From Chrysomallon squamiferum (lineage: Eukaryota > Mollusca > Gastropoda > Neomphalida > Peltospiridae), in NCBI GenBank assembly GCA_012295275.1, contig CM022676.1:13963221-14027220 (forward strand): a stretch of 64,000 nt of DNA, in the 5' to 3' direction. Made by a program: the position numbers and the translations under genes. Shown here piece after piece: positions 1 to 17,830 of the stretch (positions are counted from its first letter, which is position 1; each line of letters opens with the position of its first letter). The notes beneath the pieces are model-generated. The model did no database searches, was not told the origin of the DNA, and saw only the letters and a list, made by a program, of their open reading frames with translations.

Positions 1-3789
<3,789 letters not shown>

Positions 3790-3997
3790 TTTAAACAAAA
3801 CGTTTTACTAGGAATAAACAATGAAACGTGATACAATTTTTTTTATTGTGAATAGAGAGAGTATAATTGAGCAAAAACGTATTATTAGAAATAAAAAATG
3901 TAACTAAACAAAAACGTATAATTAGAGATACACAGAATAACTTTAAACAAAATCGTATTATCAGAAAATATACTGGACAACATAAAAATAAATTTAA

Positions 3998-4062
<65 letters not shown>

Positions 4063-4065
4063 CAA

Positions 4066-4102
<37 letters not shown>

Positions 4103-4820
4103 CAGGTAAAAGTTAAACAAAAATGTTTTTATTAGAAATAAACAAGAACGTATTATTCGAAAATATGCAGGAAACTTTAATCAAGAACAGATAATTAGAA
4201 AATATACAGGATTTCTTTAAACAAGTATGTATTATAAGAAATATATAGGATGACTTTAAACAGAAACGTATTATTAGAAATATAGAGTAAAACTTTAAAC
4301 AAAATACATATTATTAGAAGTTATACAGGGTTATATTAAACAAAAGGTATTTATTAGAAATACAGAGTGAAGTTTTAAACAAAAAATGTATTATTGGAAA
4401 ATATCCTGGATACCTAAAAAAAAAAAATAATAAAATAAAATAAAATAAAATAAAATAAAATAAATAAATAAATAAATGAATTGTTTGAAAATATGCAGGG
4501 TAACGTTAAACAAAAAAGATTTATTAGAAATATACAGTGAAACTCTCAGCAAAAAGAATTATTCAAAAATATACAGGCAACTTTAAACAAAAACCGTATA
4601 TTTAGGAAATATATAGGGTAACTTTAAACAGATCAGCATTATTAGAAATATACAGTAAAACTTTAAAGAAAAACGTGTTATTAGGAATAAACTCTGGATA
4701 ACGTTAAACAAAATACATATTATTGGAAAATATACAAGGTAATATTAAACAAAAGGTATTTATTAGAAATATGGAGTGAAGTTTTAAATAAAAGTTATTA
4801 TGGGAAACGATACTGGATAC

Positions 4821-4865
<45 letters not shown>

Positions 4866-6778
4866 ACGAATTGTTTGAAAATATGCAGGATAACGTTAAA
4901 CAAAAAATAGTTATTAGAAATATGTAGTGCAGCTTTAAGCAAAAATGTATTATTAGAAAATGTAGGATCACTTTAAACAACAACGTATTATCAGAAAATT
5001 TGAACGATATCTTTAGACAAAAACATATTATTAGAGAATATATAGGTTAACTTTAAGCAAAGATGTATTATAAGAAAATATACAGCATAACTTTAAAGGA
5101 AAACATACCATTAGAAATATACAGAGAAACTTAAACAAAAATGTATTATTATAAAGTATACAGGGTAACTTTAAACAAAACACGAGTTGTTAGAAAATAT
5201 ACAGGGTAATATTGAACAAAAACGATTTACTAGAAATACACAATGACATTTTAAACAAAATGGTATTATTAGAAAATATACATGATAATTTTAAACAAAC
5301 TTGTATTATTACAGAATGTTCAGGGTAACTTTAAACAAAAACGTATTATTAGAAAATATACAGGGTAACTTTAAACAATAAGTATTATTAGAAATATACA
5401 GTAAAACTTTAAACAAAGAAGTATTATTAGGAATATATACAGAGTATCGTTTAACAAAACATGTATTATTAGAAAATACACAGGGTAACGTTCGACGAAA
5501 AATATTTATTAGAAAATGAAGGATAACTTTAAACAAAAACGATTTACTAGAAATATACACTTACACTTTAAACAAAAAAAGTATTATTAGAAAATATACA
5601 GGATAACTTTCATCAAAAATGTATTATTAGAGAATTCACAGGGTAACTTTAATTAAAAACGTATTATTAGATATATATACAGGGTAACTGTAAACAAGAA
5701 CTTATTATTCGAAAATATATGTCATAAATTTAAACAAATCATGAGTTGTTAGAAAATATACGGATTAATGTTAAACAAGAACGATTTACTAGAAATATAC
5801 AGCGATACTTTAAATAAAAACGGATTATTAGAAAATATACAGGATATCTTTAAACAAAAATGTATTATTAGAAAATATACATTGTAACTTTAAAGAAAAA
5901 CTTATTATTACAGTTATACAGTAAAATTTTATACAAAAACGGAAATATACAAGTTAACGTTAAACACAAACGTTTTATTAGAAATGTACAGTGAAACTTT
6001 AAACAAATATACATTATAAGAAAATCTACAGGGCAACTTTAAACAATACACCTATAATTAGAAAATATAGAGGACAAATTTAAAAAAATCAAATATAATT
6101 ATAAAATATAGTTGATAACTTTAAACAGACTTGTTTTATTACAGAACATTCAGGGTAACTTTAAACAACCAACGTATTATTAGAAAATCTACACGATATC
6201 TTTAGACAAAAACATATTATTAGAGAATATATAGGTTAACTTTAAACAAAAGCGTATTGTTACAAATATACAGTGAAACGTGAACAAAAATATATTATTA
6301 GAAAATGCACAGGATAATTTTAAACAAAATACGAGTTGTTATAAAATGTACAGGATAATAATAAACAGAAACGATTTACTAGAAATATACACTGACACTT
6401 TAAACGAACACGTATTATTAGAAAATATTTAGGATAACTGTAAACAAAAACGTATTAATAGAAAATATACAGGATAACTTTAAGCAAAAGCATATTATTA
6501 GAAATATACAGTGAAACTTCAACAAAAATGTATTATTAGAAAATATATAGGATAACTTCAACAAAAATGTATTATTAGAGAATACACAGGGTAACTTCAC
6601 ACAAAAGTGTATTATTACACTATAGAGTGAAACTTTAAACAAAAACATATTATTAGGAATATATACAGGATAGCTTTAAACAACAAAGTGTTATTCGAAA
6701 ATATACGTAATAACTTTAAACAAAGCACGAGTTGTTAGAAAATATACAGGGTAATATTAAACAAAGCACGAGTTGTTT
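3790..6778. repeat. Degenerate tandem satellite, period about 40 bp
   Basis: A block of roughly 75 diverged units with the recurring core TATTATTAGAAAATATACAG followed by GGTAACTTTAAACAAAAACG. Unit length drifts around 39-41 bp. Units are interrupted by AAT, AAAAT and poly-A expansions (for example 3997-4098, 4415-4478 and 4823-4863). The array ends sharply near 6778 in a short TA/T tract. Open frames rich in Asn, Phe and Lys inside it are by-products of the repeat. Confidence 0.93.
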
Positions 6779-7195
6779 CATATATATATATATTTTTTTT
6801 TTATTTCTAATCCTATGGAATAGGGACTGAACCATCATTGAACGTAAAAGTTACTAGATCTAGGTCGAAGGCAACAGCAAAAGAAATGAATTATGAAAAT
6901 AAAAATAAAATAAGGAAGTAACGAAAAATATAAAGAAATAAAGAAAAAAATTATAACTGGGAAATAAGTAAATAAATCAACAAATAAATAAAATTATTTA
7001 GATAGAACGGAAATATGTAAGATTTGGAAATATGCGAATCAGCCAAAAATGAAGGTAATAATTTAATAACAAATAAAAAATATTTCGATATTAATATCAT
7101 ACCATTTGACGTTGTTTTAAATATGTAAATTTGGACAAAGACATCTATACGTTTTTTTAATTAAAAACAGAGATACACAAATACATTGTTATCAC
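6779..7195. other. Spacer or intron remnant beside the ZNFX1 fragment
   Basis: AT-rich spacer between the satellite and the last recognisable piece of the ZNFX1-like pseudogene. I looked here on the minus strand for the second half of the RZ-type zinc finger (the HxYxIxxC part) and did not see it. Confidence 0.5.
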
Positions 7196-9341
7196 CTGCT
7201 TGACATTTCAGCCATCCTTCCGTACTGAAATTAATGGTAATTTTGTCTGTGGAGACGTAACGAAGAGATATTTCACTTGAAGGAAGGAAAGGAGCCCGCG
7301 ATTGAACTATTTCTTGACGTTCTGGAGTAAAGGCATTTCCATCCATAGCGAACTATTCAATTACTTCAGTAACATCATTTGTGTTGTCTGTGATTTTCTC
7401 GGAATCGTTGGATGTCGTCTGAAGCTGATTTTAGATCGATTATCAGTTTCAGTCTTTTCGTTTCAATCTCTGTATCGAATTCCTCCTGCTTCGTAAATAT
7501 GCTTCTGCGCTTCGATATCCATGTCTGGAAACGATCCACGTCTTTATCATGTTGACTGATCCCCATCTTACGAAAATATGTTTTAAACGTACGACAGTTA
7601 TTTTTAAGAGCCATAAGCTTCTCACTTTGTCTTTCGTAATAGTCATTTTTTTCCTGCTTTATTAATTGAAGCTTGATATAATCTACGTCCAGTAAAGTTT
7701 GTGTGATGACGTCTCTATATCTTCGACTGTGTCTAATTGCCACGTTGCAGCTTGGACAACGTTTTAACTGGATTCTCTTGGATTTCGTCTCCATCAGCTT
7801 GTCGAGAGTTATGACATCAAAGATATGTCCGCAGTCTTCGAGCTGCACAAACAGAGAGTAATTTCTTTTATCAGCCTGCAAAGCTTTCACTTCATCTCTG
7901 TTACAAACTCGACAAAGATCAGGACACTTTTCTCCTACCAGACCAATACATCTGTGCTGACGCGACAGCTTCTTCATACACCGCTTGTTGGAGCGTGGCA
8001 TATTCACAACATCACAACATCGTCTACGAATGTTCCTTCCCTTGTACCTAATGACGCAGTTTTCACGGCACAGTGTACAGCGGTCACCACGTGACCTTTC
8101 ACAGGACAGATGGACACAGCTGTTCTCACACGGCAGAGGACAAAGTGGACACGTAGAACAATCACTGACACATTTGTGTCCACACAGCAGACGTTTCCTG
8201 CATTTCGCCTTGCAAGCAACGTGAAGTCGCCATTGAACACATTCGTGACAACTACCACGACAAATATGACCACATTTCAAAACGGTGCTGCATTTTATAT
8301 TACAAATGGCATTGTCTCGTTCATGACAAACCACTTCAATTTCATGACCACATTTCAAAATGGTCAGGCATTTCACATTACAAATGGCGGTGTCTTGTTC
8401 GTGAGAAACCACATCAATTTCGTGTCCGCGGTACAAACCAACATGCTTTACTAGCTGCATGCACTTGATTGTACTTGATAGGCAGAGCAAGGAATTTCTT
8501 GTTTCTGTCCACAAGCTGGTATCACCTTGGTAACGGGAGCGACACACTCTCTGCAATCTTCAGAACAGAGAAGCGGACATTTATGTTGAAATTCACACAA
8601 AATTCTTTCACACGGTTTCTGACATTTATATTTGAGATGACGTGGATCACCTGGATGACACGGCAGTTCACACACGTGACCACAGTTCAGTCTGTACGTG
8701 CACTGCTTTCTGCAGCCTCCTTCAGGAACCAAACTGAAATCTTCTGCTTTCGCAGCTTTTATTCCTTCATCTTTGACGTGATTTCGACAATAAAGACCAA
8801 GAGCATTTCCCAGCTCGTCGGTCGATTTCAAATCGTCAATAATAGTTTTCCATAATTTACTCTGTTGACCGAGCAGGGTAAAGTTTCCTATCACGTAAAG
8901 TCCCATTCTAGCTCTGGAAAGAGCTGCACACACTCGGTTGTCTGTTTTCAGAAAGCCAATACTCCCCTCCAGATTGCTGCGTACCAAAGAGAGCAGTATG
9001 ATGTCATTCTCCTCTCCTTGGTAATTGTGAACATCTGTGACAGTGACACCTACAAATGTTTCGTCTTTCATATTCTTCTTCAGATAGATGACCTGAGCTG
9101 AATACGTAGTTAAAACTGTGATTTCCTTTGGAGGATAACCTTGTTTCAAGAGGTAGTCACAGAGCGATATAATATATTCCGCTTCAAACTCGTCATTTCT
9201 TTCTTCATTTTCACAATGGTTTATGAAAAATACATTGCTACACACACCCAGGACATCCGGGTATTTCTCAACAGAAGGTCGATCTCCGAGATGAGGATAG
9301 ATGTGTTTCATGATTCTGGAAATACAGGGCCACATTCTGTC
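7196..9341 (-). pseudogene. ZNFX1: ZNFX1-like helicase/zinc-finger gene fragment, frame-broken
   Basis: ZNFX1 is an SF1 helicase with NFX1-type zinc fingers, known in animals for RNA-based antiviral defence and small-RNA inheritance. The fragment starts at a plausible acceptor (AAAACAG before 9341). It shows the second RecA lobe with motif V (YQGEENDIILLSLVRSN) and motif VI (NRVCAALSRAR), then a series of NFX1-type Cys/His repeats (CGHVCELPCHPGD, ILKCGHEIEVVCHE, LLCGHKC and others), a basic helical stretch, and the beginning of an RZ finger (GWLKCQAG near 7200). The first RecA lobe and all N-terminal parts are absent. The frame breaks near 8470-8500 (one shift inside the zinc-finger region) and near 7400 (another shift), and there is a TAG just before the segment reading FAMDGNAFTPERQEIVQ. 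With the missing halves at both ends this is best read as a pseudogene. Assembly indels could explain the shifts but not the truncation. Confidence 0.85.
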
Positions 9342-9830
9342 CTGTTTTTCAAGACACACAAAAGTGAGAAACGAAAACATTTCTGATTACAACGCAGCTA
9401 CAGCAAATGTTAAACTTGACTTACCATGAGAGTAGAAATAAATTACCTAAAACTCAATTAATTTTCTTATTTCAGTCGTTTTTACAAGTCTTACATTCGT
9501 TCTCTTACTTTCTTTTGTTTTCATTTCTGTCTCTAGTTCAATCTTTTTCTCTCTTTCTGACTGTCTCTATCCTTCGGTTGTTGTGTATGTTTCTCTGTAT
9601 CAACTTGTTTTCGTTTTCACATTATGACCGATCATCTAATTCTCTGTCTGAAACACATAAACTCACATACCGACACTCAGACTACACATCTACGCATACA
9701 CAAACACATAAGCTAAATCAAACCCATTTATTTATTTATTTATTTACTTATTTATTGTTATTTTTATTGTTTATGCTTTTAAACCTTCAGCCAGTACCCG
9801 CATTTTGTAAGATAAACAAAGTTGTATTTA

Positions 9831-9873
<43 letters not shown>

Positions 9874-9914
9874 CACATATAAGTATCTATATTTTTTTTA
9901 AATTTATATTTCAG
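9342..9914. other. Spacer between ZNFX1 fragment and plus-strand receptor
   Basis: T-rich pyrimidine sequence with a CT microsatellite (9835-9870), ending in the acceptor of the first recognised Ig exon. No signal-peptide exon for the plus-strand receptor and no further helicase sequence on the minus strand was found. Confidence 0.55.
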
Positions 9915-10252
9915 ATGGTCGAACAAATGTTTCAATCACTGGAAATAAAGCTGTGTTTTTCGATGATCGTGTTCAAGTTATGCAGCTAATTTGCAAAACT
10001 TTTCTGTCTAAATGGATTTTCAAATGGATAAACGAAACAAGCAAAACTGAGATAACTGACAGTATTGGAAATACAGTTAGTACACCAAAGAGTGGAGGTT
10101 ATGTCTACAGTCAATATCTAAATATTAAACCTGTGTGCTATGAAGATGGTGACGTCATTACCTGTCAAGTACAAAGTAAAAATATCTCAGGAGTTGAACC
10201 AGTGACGTCAAGTACAAAACTGGATTTAAAATCTGAATTACGTAATTAACTA

Positions 10253-10402
<150 letters not shown>

Positions 10403-10550
10403 GGAGTTTAAATTCATCATAAAAACACTTGTTCTAAACAAAAGTTATGGACTCTACTGACAAAGAAATATTTAATATTCATTAAATATGTTATGCGCCT
10501 TGATTTACATGAAACAGAAAAGAGAGTAGAAGCTTTTTGTCGATCCTGTC

Positions 10551-10700
<150 letters not shown>

Positions 10701-13310
10701 GATGTACCTCAAGAAAAACCAGTAATAAAAGGTTACGACTCGGGCGTCCCAATTCGAGAAGGAGAAGTTTGAAAAATGTCGTGTCAAGTCACAGGAGGAA
10801 AGCCACTCGTCTCTGACATCATATTTGTTTGTGACGGAATTAACATGAAAACGAATCTTGTTACAATTGGAGACGTGAAGGCTAGATTCGTCAGTTTTCA
10901 ACTGTTAAGAAATCACCACAATAAAATATGTCAGTGTACAGCTAAACACGTCACAAACAAATAGATTCTGTCAACAAGCGTATCTCTTTTTTTTACCTGT
11001 AAGTATATTAATATTACTACATTTCACAAACTAATATCTTGTGTGCACAAACATTTTTCTTTTTGTTAACTGTAAGTATTTTAATTTTATTACATTTAAC
11101 AAATATGTTTCTATCTACAAATAATTCTCTTTTGATTATTGCAAGTACATTGACAATAATCATATTTTAAGAATAAAATGTACGGATGTATTTTGTACGT
11201 ATACTGTTGTTTCTTTTCATTAACAATTTTTATTAATTTCTGTGTTTAATAAAACAAAATTTAAATATATATTTTTCATTACTATTTTCATAACACAACA
11301 TATATATATTCCTCAGTGATTTACAATACACTTATTATCAAAGACATTTCCTGCCTGATGTGCAAAAACTAATATTAAAGAATTGTTCAGCGTAATGTGT
11401 AGAGTTATAAGTTGCAGTCAATATTCTATTAATTCTTACTTTACATAGACGCACCAACAGTACGAATGTCCGCACACTTCTACACAAAGAACAAAACTCT
11501 ACAAATAAGATGTGAAGCAGAAGGTCGCCCTGCAGACTACCAATTCTCTAAATTCACTCACATCTGGAGAGGTGAGAAAATCAGAGAACTTGATGGACAG
11601 TTTGTGTCACCAAACAAATATGTCCTGTCCATCCATCAGTACAGTTACAGAGATTCTGGAACGTACATGTGCGCTGTGACTAACAATGTCATTGGTTTGA
11701 ACAGAATCACTGAGCAGCTTGGAAAACTGGCAGTTATTAGTGAAGATAAGTCTCGTGTTCTTTTTGATACATTATTATTTATTTGTTTGCAGTTTATTGT
11801 AAGACCTGTGTAACTATATTATTTCTGAAATTATTGTGATGTTTTAACTACACAACTGATTCAGTTGATGAAAATATACTTGAGTTTTGTGTTTGTGAGC
11901 GTGGTAAGTTTGTTTGTTTACGTGCGTGTGGGAATGGTGATGAACTAACAGTGACATTGCAGCAAGTATAGTACATTATAGAACGTTAGTTGGTTTTGTT
12001 TGTTTGACTGAAGTACTTTTTGTGGGGGGTGCTTCTTTATTAGTATTTCTTTTTTTAAGCTACCGGAGCGTTTCATTGAGTATCCTGGTTCAATTCAAAA
12101 GTTTGCTGGGCAAAATGTTAGAAATGTTTCAATACAAACTTTGTTTAATTTCAGTACCGCCGTCATCAGTAGATACCTCTTACTCTACACTGACTGTACC
12201 TGACGGTGACTCATTTTTTCTGAAGAAGATTATTGTCTCCCGTTCTAGAATCACCTATTTCCGATCGGTTACAAGAAACATGAAGGTTATGAAAAGTGTA
12301 ATTAACGAAAGTGACGTGTCTGCTAAAGTCTACTACAAAACTGTCAACGTCAGTGGCTACCTGATTTCACTGGACATTGGTCAGTTTTCAGACAGTGAAC
12401 GAGGGTTGTACAATCTAACAGTCTGTAACAAATTTGGATCTGACAAATTCTACACTTATCTAAAGTCATCAGGTTCGTGTTATTGTAGAAGTGCAATGTT
12501 TATACAATTATTCTCCATATTAAATTTCGGATTAATATTATCCTGTTCATCCTGTTAAAATATTTCACCAACTTTTAGTAAACAAATACTTTACCTTTAA
12601 ACAGAAACGAAAGATGTCATTAGTAATCATTTCACTTTATTTAAAGAGAATTAACTTCTGAATTTTTTGTTACATAACTTTCGTATTTCCCAAAGAATGA
12701 CCTGTACACTGAAATAAGTGAAAGATTGTTTAAGATATCCCAGTTTACATCGATGCAAACAATATTTTCATTTTGCATTTAATTGTATTAATTTATTTAT
12801 TCATTTATTTTCCTATTCTCTTCGTATGTATGTATGTATGTATATATATGTACGTGTGTATATGTGTGTCTGTATGTGTGTATGTACGTATATGTGCATG
12901 CATGTAGATATGTATGTTTCTTTGTATATTTAGTTTACGTTTTCAAATTAATGCATATTTATCTTTCTAGAAGAACATACCGAGTCTAAATTTGACAAGA
13001 TCTCTGTCTAAATTGTTAATGCAGTATTGGGTGTCATCATCGTTGTAGTCTGTGTAATGAGGAAGAGGAGGAAATCAGAGGATAACGAAAGTAAGAAACA
13101 ATGATGATATCTGGTAATGGAAATAATTAGCAATGTTTACTTATTTTATAATTCTATTTAAAAACTATTTTTATTATTTTTGTATTTCTTTCTTACCTTC
13201 TATTTTTCTTCAGTTTTTCAATAACGTTTATTTTTGTGATACAGGACAGTTAGACAGCGAGACACAACACAGACCAGTCCACGAAGAACTAAACACAGGT
13301 CAAATATTTC

Positions 13311-13369
<59 letters not shown>

Positions 13370-13839
13370 CTTTCTATCTTCTTATAATAATCCTATTTTC
13401 AATCATTATTTTCATTTTCACATCTTCTTCCTATTAGTGTAATCATTATTTTTATCATCATCCCCATCATTATTATTTTCACCATTAGTATAACTGTTTT
13501 TGTTGTTTTAGTTGTGGTTGTTGTAGTATTACAGATAACTCTGTGCATGACACTGATCTGGCTGATTACTCAACTTTACAAACCAGTAAGATTTTCTCCC
13601 TCATATTTACCACAGTAGATTCAGAGAGAGAGAGAGGAACAAGAAAGAAAAGAACAAAGGGACATACACTCATATTTAGAACCGTATACATACAAACAGA
13701 TATTCAAAATATCTTCTTACCAATACCTTGTAATTATATAAATATTTGTAACTATAGTCTGACTGAATTGATTTTATAATTATTATTTTTACTATTTCTA
13801 CTGATATTTTTGTTATTATTATTATTGTTATTGTTCTTG

Positions 13840-13897
<58 letters not shown>

Positions 13898-14667
13898 TGT
13901 TGTTGTTATTATCATTATTATTATCACCATCGCAGATGCTGGAGATACGGAACACGTGTATGTGCCTTTAAATAAAAAATAAATCAGGTAAAGTGACAAT
14001 TTTATATTAATAACTATTTGGTCATCCTAGCGACATTAGCAAATTTAGAAATAGCTTTATCATTACAGCAACGTTAGTAGTAGTTGTAGTAATAATATAA
14101 GTTATAGTTGTGTAGTAGTAGTAGGAGCACCAATAGAATAGGTAGAAATGTTGATGGTAACAGTGGAAGTTCTACCAGCAATAATAATGATAACATTCAC
14201 AGCCGCAGCATAATTGTCTTGGTGACAGAGGCAGTTTTGGTTGCTGTGGAAATTATAGAACTAATATGGTAACAGTTGTAGTTGTACTTTTTGTAATTCT
14301 ACAAATGATTGTTGTAGTGGTAGTTGTACTTTTTGTAGTTCTCCAAGTGATTGTTGTAGTGGTAGTCGTAGGAGTAATTTGTTTTATGCACGTTCGTGGA
14401 ATGCTCACCGTCTTCCATCTGACCTAATATCTTTAATATTTCCACAAAATACTGTATTTATTTATTTATTTGTTTATTTATTTGTTTATTTATTTGATTT
14501 CATTTGGTTTGATTGTTTGTTTATTTCAGGTTAAAATCAATATGAAAAGAAAAGTACATGAATCTAATATTATTATATGTTAACATTTCTGTTTCAAGAA
14601 GGATCTTCACGTGGACATTCTCTGACATTTTTTATCTTTATTTCCATGGAATCAACGTGAACTTCAA

Positions 14668-14717
<50 letters not shown>

Positions 14718-15501
14718 GAATAATAATAATAATAAATAATAAATAAATAAATAAAAAAACAACAAAGGAAACAACATAGAGGTATGTTTGCTCGTGGGAT
14801 CTTAGCACTTAGATGTGTGTTACAGGCGAGACGTAGGAATTACTTTCTGTTTCTCAAGGGTGACGCGGTTCAGAGAAATTAGTCTGGCACAGGTTTAAAT
14901 AGAGATAAAAACAAATAGTTTAACTTTATTTATTTATTTGTTGTGATGAATTGTTATAGCTGTATATTTTACGAAGAGTTAATGAAATCATTCTAGTTTG
15001 GTGTTTTAACATAATTTAACACTAGATATGTTAAAAAGTTAACTGGCATGTATAACACACCACTCTCAGTGTGTTCAGATTTTTCCCTTTTTTTTTTTCT
15101 GACAATGAATTCAAGAACTATAAACAATGTATTTCTTAGATGTGGATTTTAGTTTTCTAAAATATATTTTCTGTAAAAAGAATTGATTTCACATGATCTC
15201 TATCAGTAAGGACAACTGGATTTCACATGATCTCTATCAGTAAGGACACACTGGGTATTCGGAGACACTTCATCGGGGAGCCCCACCTGTAAGTAAATTA
15301 TATTAAGTTTATTATTTATTAAACATAAACTTAGCAACTGTTTGTTTGTTTAATTATGTATGACATGTAAATAAACGAAAATCAGATAAATAGATCAATT
15401 TGTATATTTGTATCATTAATATCTACTTGTTTTATTTTTGGATTTAATTTGTGTTTAAAATGTAAACAGATGAATTATATACAAATAATTTTTCAAGTAT
15501 A

Positions 15502-15564
<63 letters not shown>

Positions 15565-15774
15565 TTAATATATATAATAATACGCACATCTCTAAAATAA
15601 TAACTGATGTTTTGAGACAGGATCCCAGGCTCGCTCATACATGTGTACTTTATCTGTGTAGTCTGTTCACAGTATGTGTGTGTTTATATATTGTGTGTGT
15701 GTGTGTTGTCATTATCATGACTAGGGGATTATAAGACTATGACAATGAGTGACAAATTTTAAATTGTGACAGTA

Positions 15775-15807
<33 letters not shown>

Positions 15808-15970
15808 AGATAAATAACATCAACAAGAGAACAGTTTGAGTTCATTATTTATATGTAGAATACGTCTCGTAATAATATGAAAAAATAGAAGCGGAACTAA
15901 ATTATTTACGTTTTTGTGGAAACGTCAGTTAAAACAATTAAAGTCGGGAGAATCATGTTATTACGTTAAT

Positions 15971-16063
<93 letters not shown>
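15971..16063. repeat. (GT)n microsatellite
   Basis: About 46 GT units with isolated GA interruptions. Confidence 0.95.
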
Positions 16064-16365
16064 TGTGTTGTTTACTGATTGTGTGTGTTGTGTGTAAAAT
16101 AACAAAAATAAAAATATCTTAACAGATGCCGTCCAATTTATGTCCATGTGTGTGTATAGGCAACATCCCTCTTGTGTGCTTGAATCAGAGTGTGAATTTG
16201 TGTGTGTGTGTGTTTGATACACCGCCTTACTCTCGCACTGCCTATTGACGGTCTCAAAAAGAAGAAAAATCGTCTCAATCTTAACAGATGCCGTCCAATT
16301 TATGTCCATCAAACGGAACCTGAACCCTCGTACAGGCAGCATCCTCTTGTCGCCTCCCGAATCAG

Positions 16366-16570
16366 AGCATGAACCTCGTCTCAACCCTCGCCTCAACCCT
16401 CGTCTCAACCCTGTCCTCAACCTCGTCTCAAACCCTCGTCTCAACCTCGTCTCAACCCTCGTCTCAATCCTCCTCGTCTCAACCCCTCGTCTCAACCCTC
16501 GCCTCAACCTCGTCTCAACCCTCTTCGCAACTCTCGTCTCAACCCTCTTCGCAACTCTTGTCTCAAAGAC
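16366..16570. repeat. 12-bp minisatellite, CTCGTCTCAACC type
   Basis: About 16 head-to-tail units with the core CTCGTCTCAACC, varied to CTCGCCTCAACC and CTCTTCGCAACT. The GC content stands out from the AT-rich surroundings. Open frames of Ser/Gln/Pro or Arg repeats on the two strands come from the array. Confidence 0.93.
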
Positions 16571-17389
16571 GAGGAATCAAAGACAAAAACAAAGACACGC
16601 GTGTTGACAAATCTCAAAGCTGTCTTAGTTTATCAGTCAAAACTGGCTGTATCCTAGCCGGTAAATTACGAAATTTAAAAAAAAAAAAAATAATAATAAA
16701 ACAAATACAAAAATGCCTTTAAAGGTTCGACATGGCATTTTTTCCAGTGAAAGGGCATTAATGATGGTCACACTGAACTTTAATTATCTGCATATATCGA
16801 AATTTAAATACAGTTTATTTACTGATTACACTCTTTAATACATATTTATTTACTATCTGTCGTTGTTTTATCTTTTGTTTATCCCGTAAAAGTGCATAAT
16901 CTTTGGCTTTCTCTCGGTCTCTTTGCTTTTACTGTACACACTTTTGTTCTCTAAATATACTTTCCCGAAAACAACTGGTAATGTCGACTAACAATGGACA
17001 GCCTTTCTCTCAGATACATGAAAAGGAAAAGTTAGGCTAAATAAAAGTCATTATAAGAGGCTGATGTTCATGCACTGATTGTATTCTCTCACTTTCTAAA
17101 CGTCAAAAATTTTATTACATTCACACGAAATATCTATTCTCAGCACGACACTAAAAAATATCCCTACTATTTACAAAGCATCTCACATTGATTATACTAG
17201 TAAAGAGAATACTGTCCTCCATTATCAGTAAAACTAGACCCACAGTTGGTAGAAACAACCTTTATCACTGACTTTCTTCTGAATTTATTATTGATATATC
17301 TTAATAACCTCTTTTTAAACGTTTATAATCTAATATTCATTGTTTTTTATGTTTATTCATTTGAGTATTTTTTTACTATTATACTACTA

Positions 17390-17830
17390 TTATTATTCCC
17401 TTCTATTTCCAGCACTACTATTATTATTATTACTAGCCCTACTATTTCCGAAGCACTACTACTATTATTATTTTTATTTCCTATATCCAGCACTACTATT
17501 ACTATTTCCAGTACTATTTCCATTATTACTATTTCCCAGTACTACTATTAGTATCCCTACTATTACTACTATTACTATTTTCCAGTTCTAGCCCTACTAT
17601 TTCCGAAGCAGTACTATTATTATTATCCCTTCTATTTCCAGCACTACTATTATTATTATTATCCCCTATTTCCAGCACTACTATTACTATTTCCAGTACT
17701 ACTATTATTATCCCTACTATTTCCAGTACTACTATTATTTAGCCCTATTTAGCACCACTATTATTATTACTATTTCTATTACTATCCCTACTTTTTCCTA
17801 CACTACTACTATTATTATTAGACCTACTCC
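17390..17830. repeat. TACTATTTCCAGTACTACTA minisatellite, left array
   Basis: Imperfect units of about 33-36 bp with the recurring cores CCCTACTATTTCCAG and TACTACTATTATTA. The same unit appears in reverse orientation at 18595-18890, on the other side of the foldback arms. Confidence 0.85.

Larger units (their letters stand above)
13983..17389. other. Intergenic repeats, no gene recognised
   Basis: Simple-repeat-rich spacer: AAT (14667-14716), GT/TA (15500-15565), TA (15773-15800), GT (15971-16063) and a 12-bp minisatellite (16366-16570). A 37-bp direct duplication lies at 15186-15246, and a block containing AACAGATGCCGTCCAATTTA occurs twice (near 16122 and 16281). No coding exon with a recognisable domain was seen. 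Confidence 0.6.

Noticed and set aside
9407-9901. 164-codon plus-strand frame before the first Ig exon, considered as a signal-peptide exon
   Set aside because: Composition follows a T/CT-rich tract with no credible signal peptide plus phase-1 donor joining the Ig exon at 9915.
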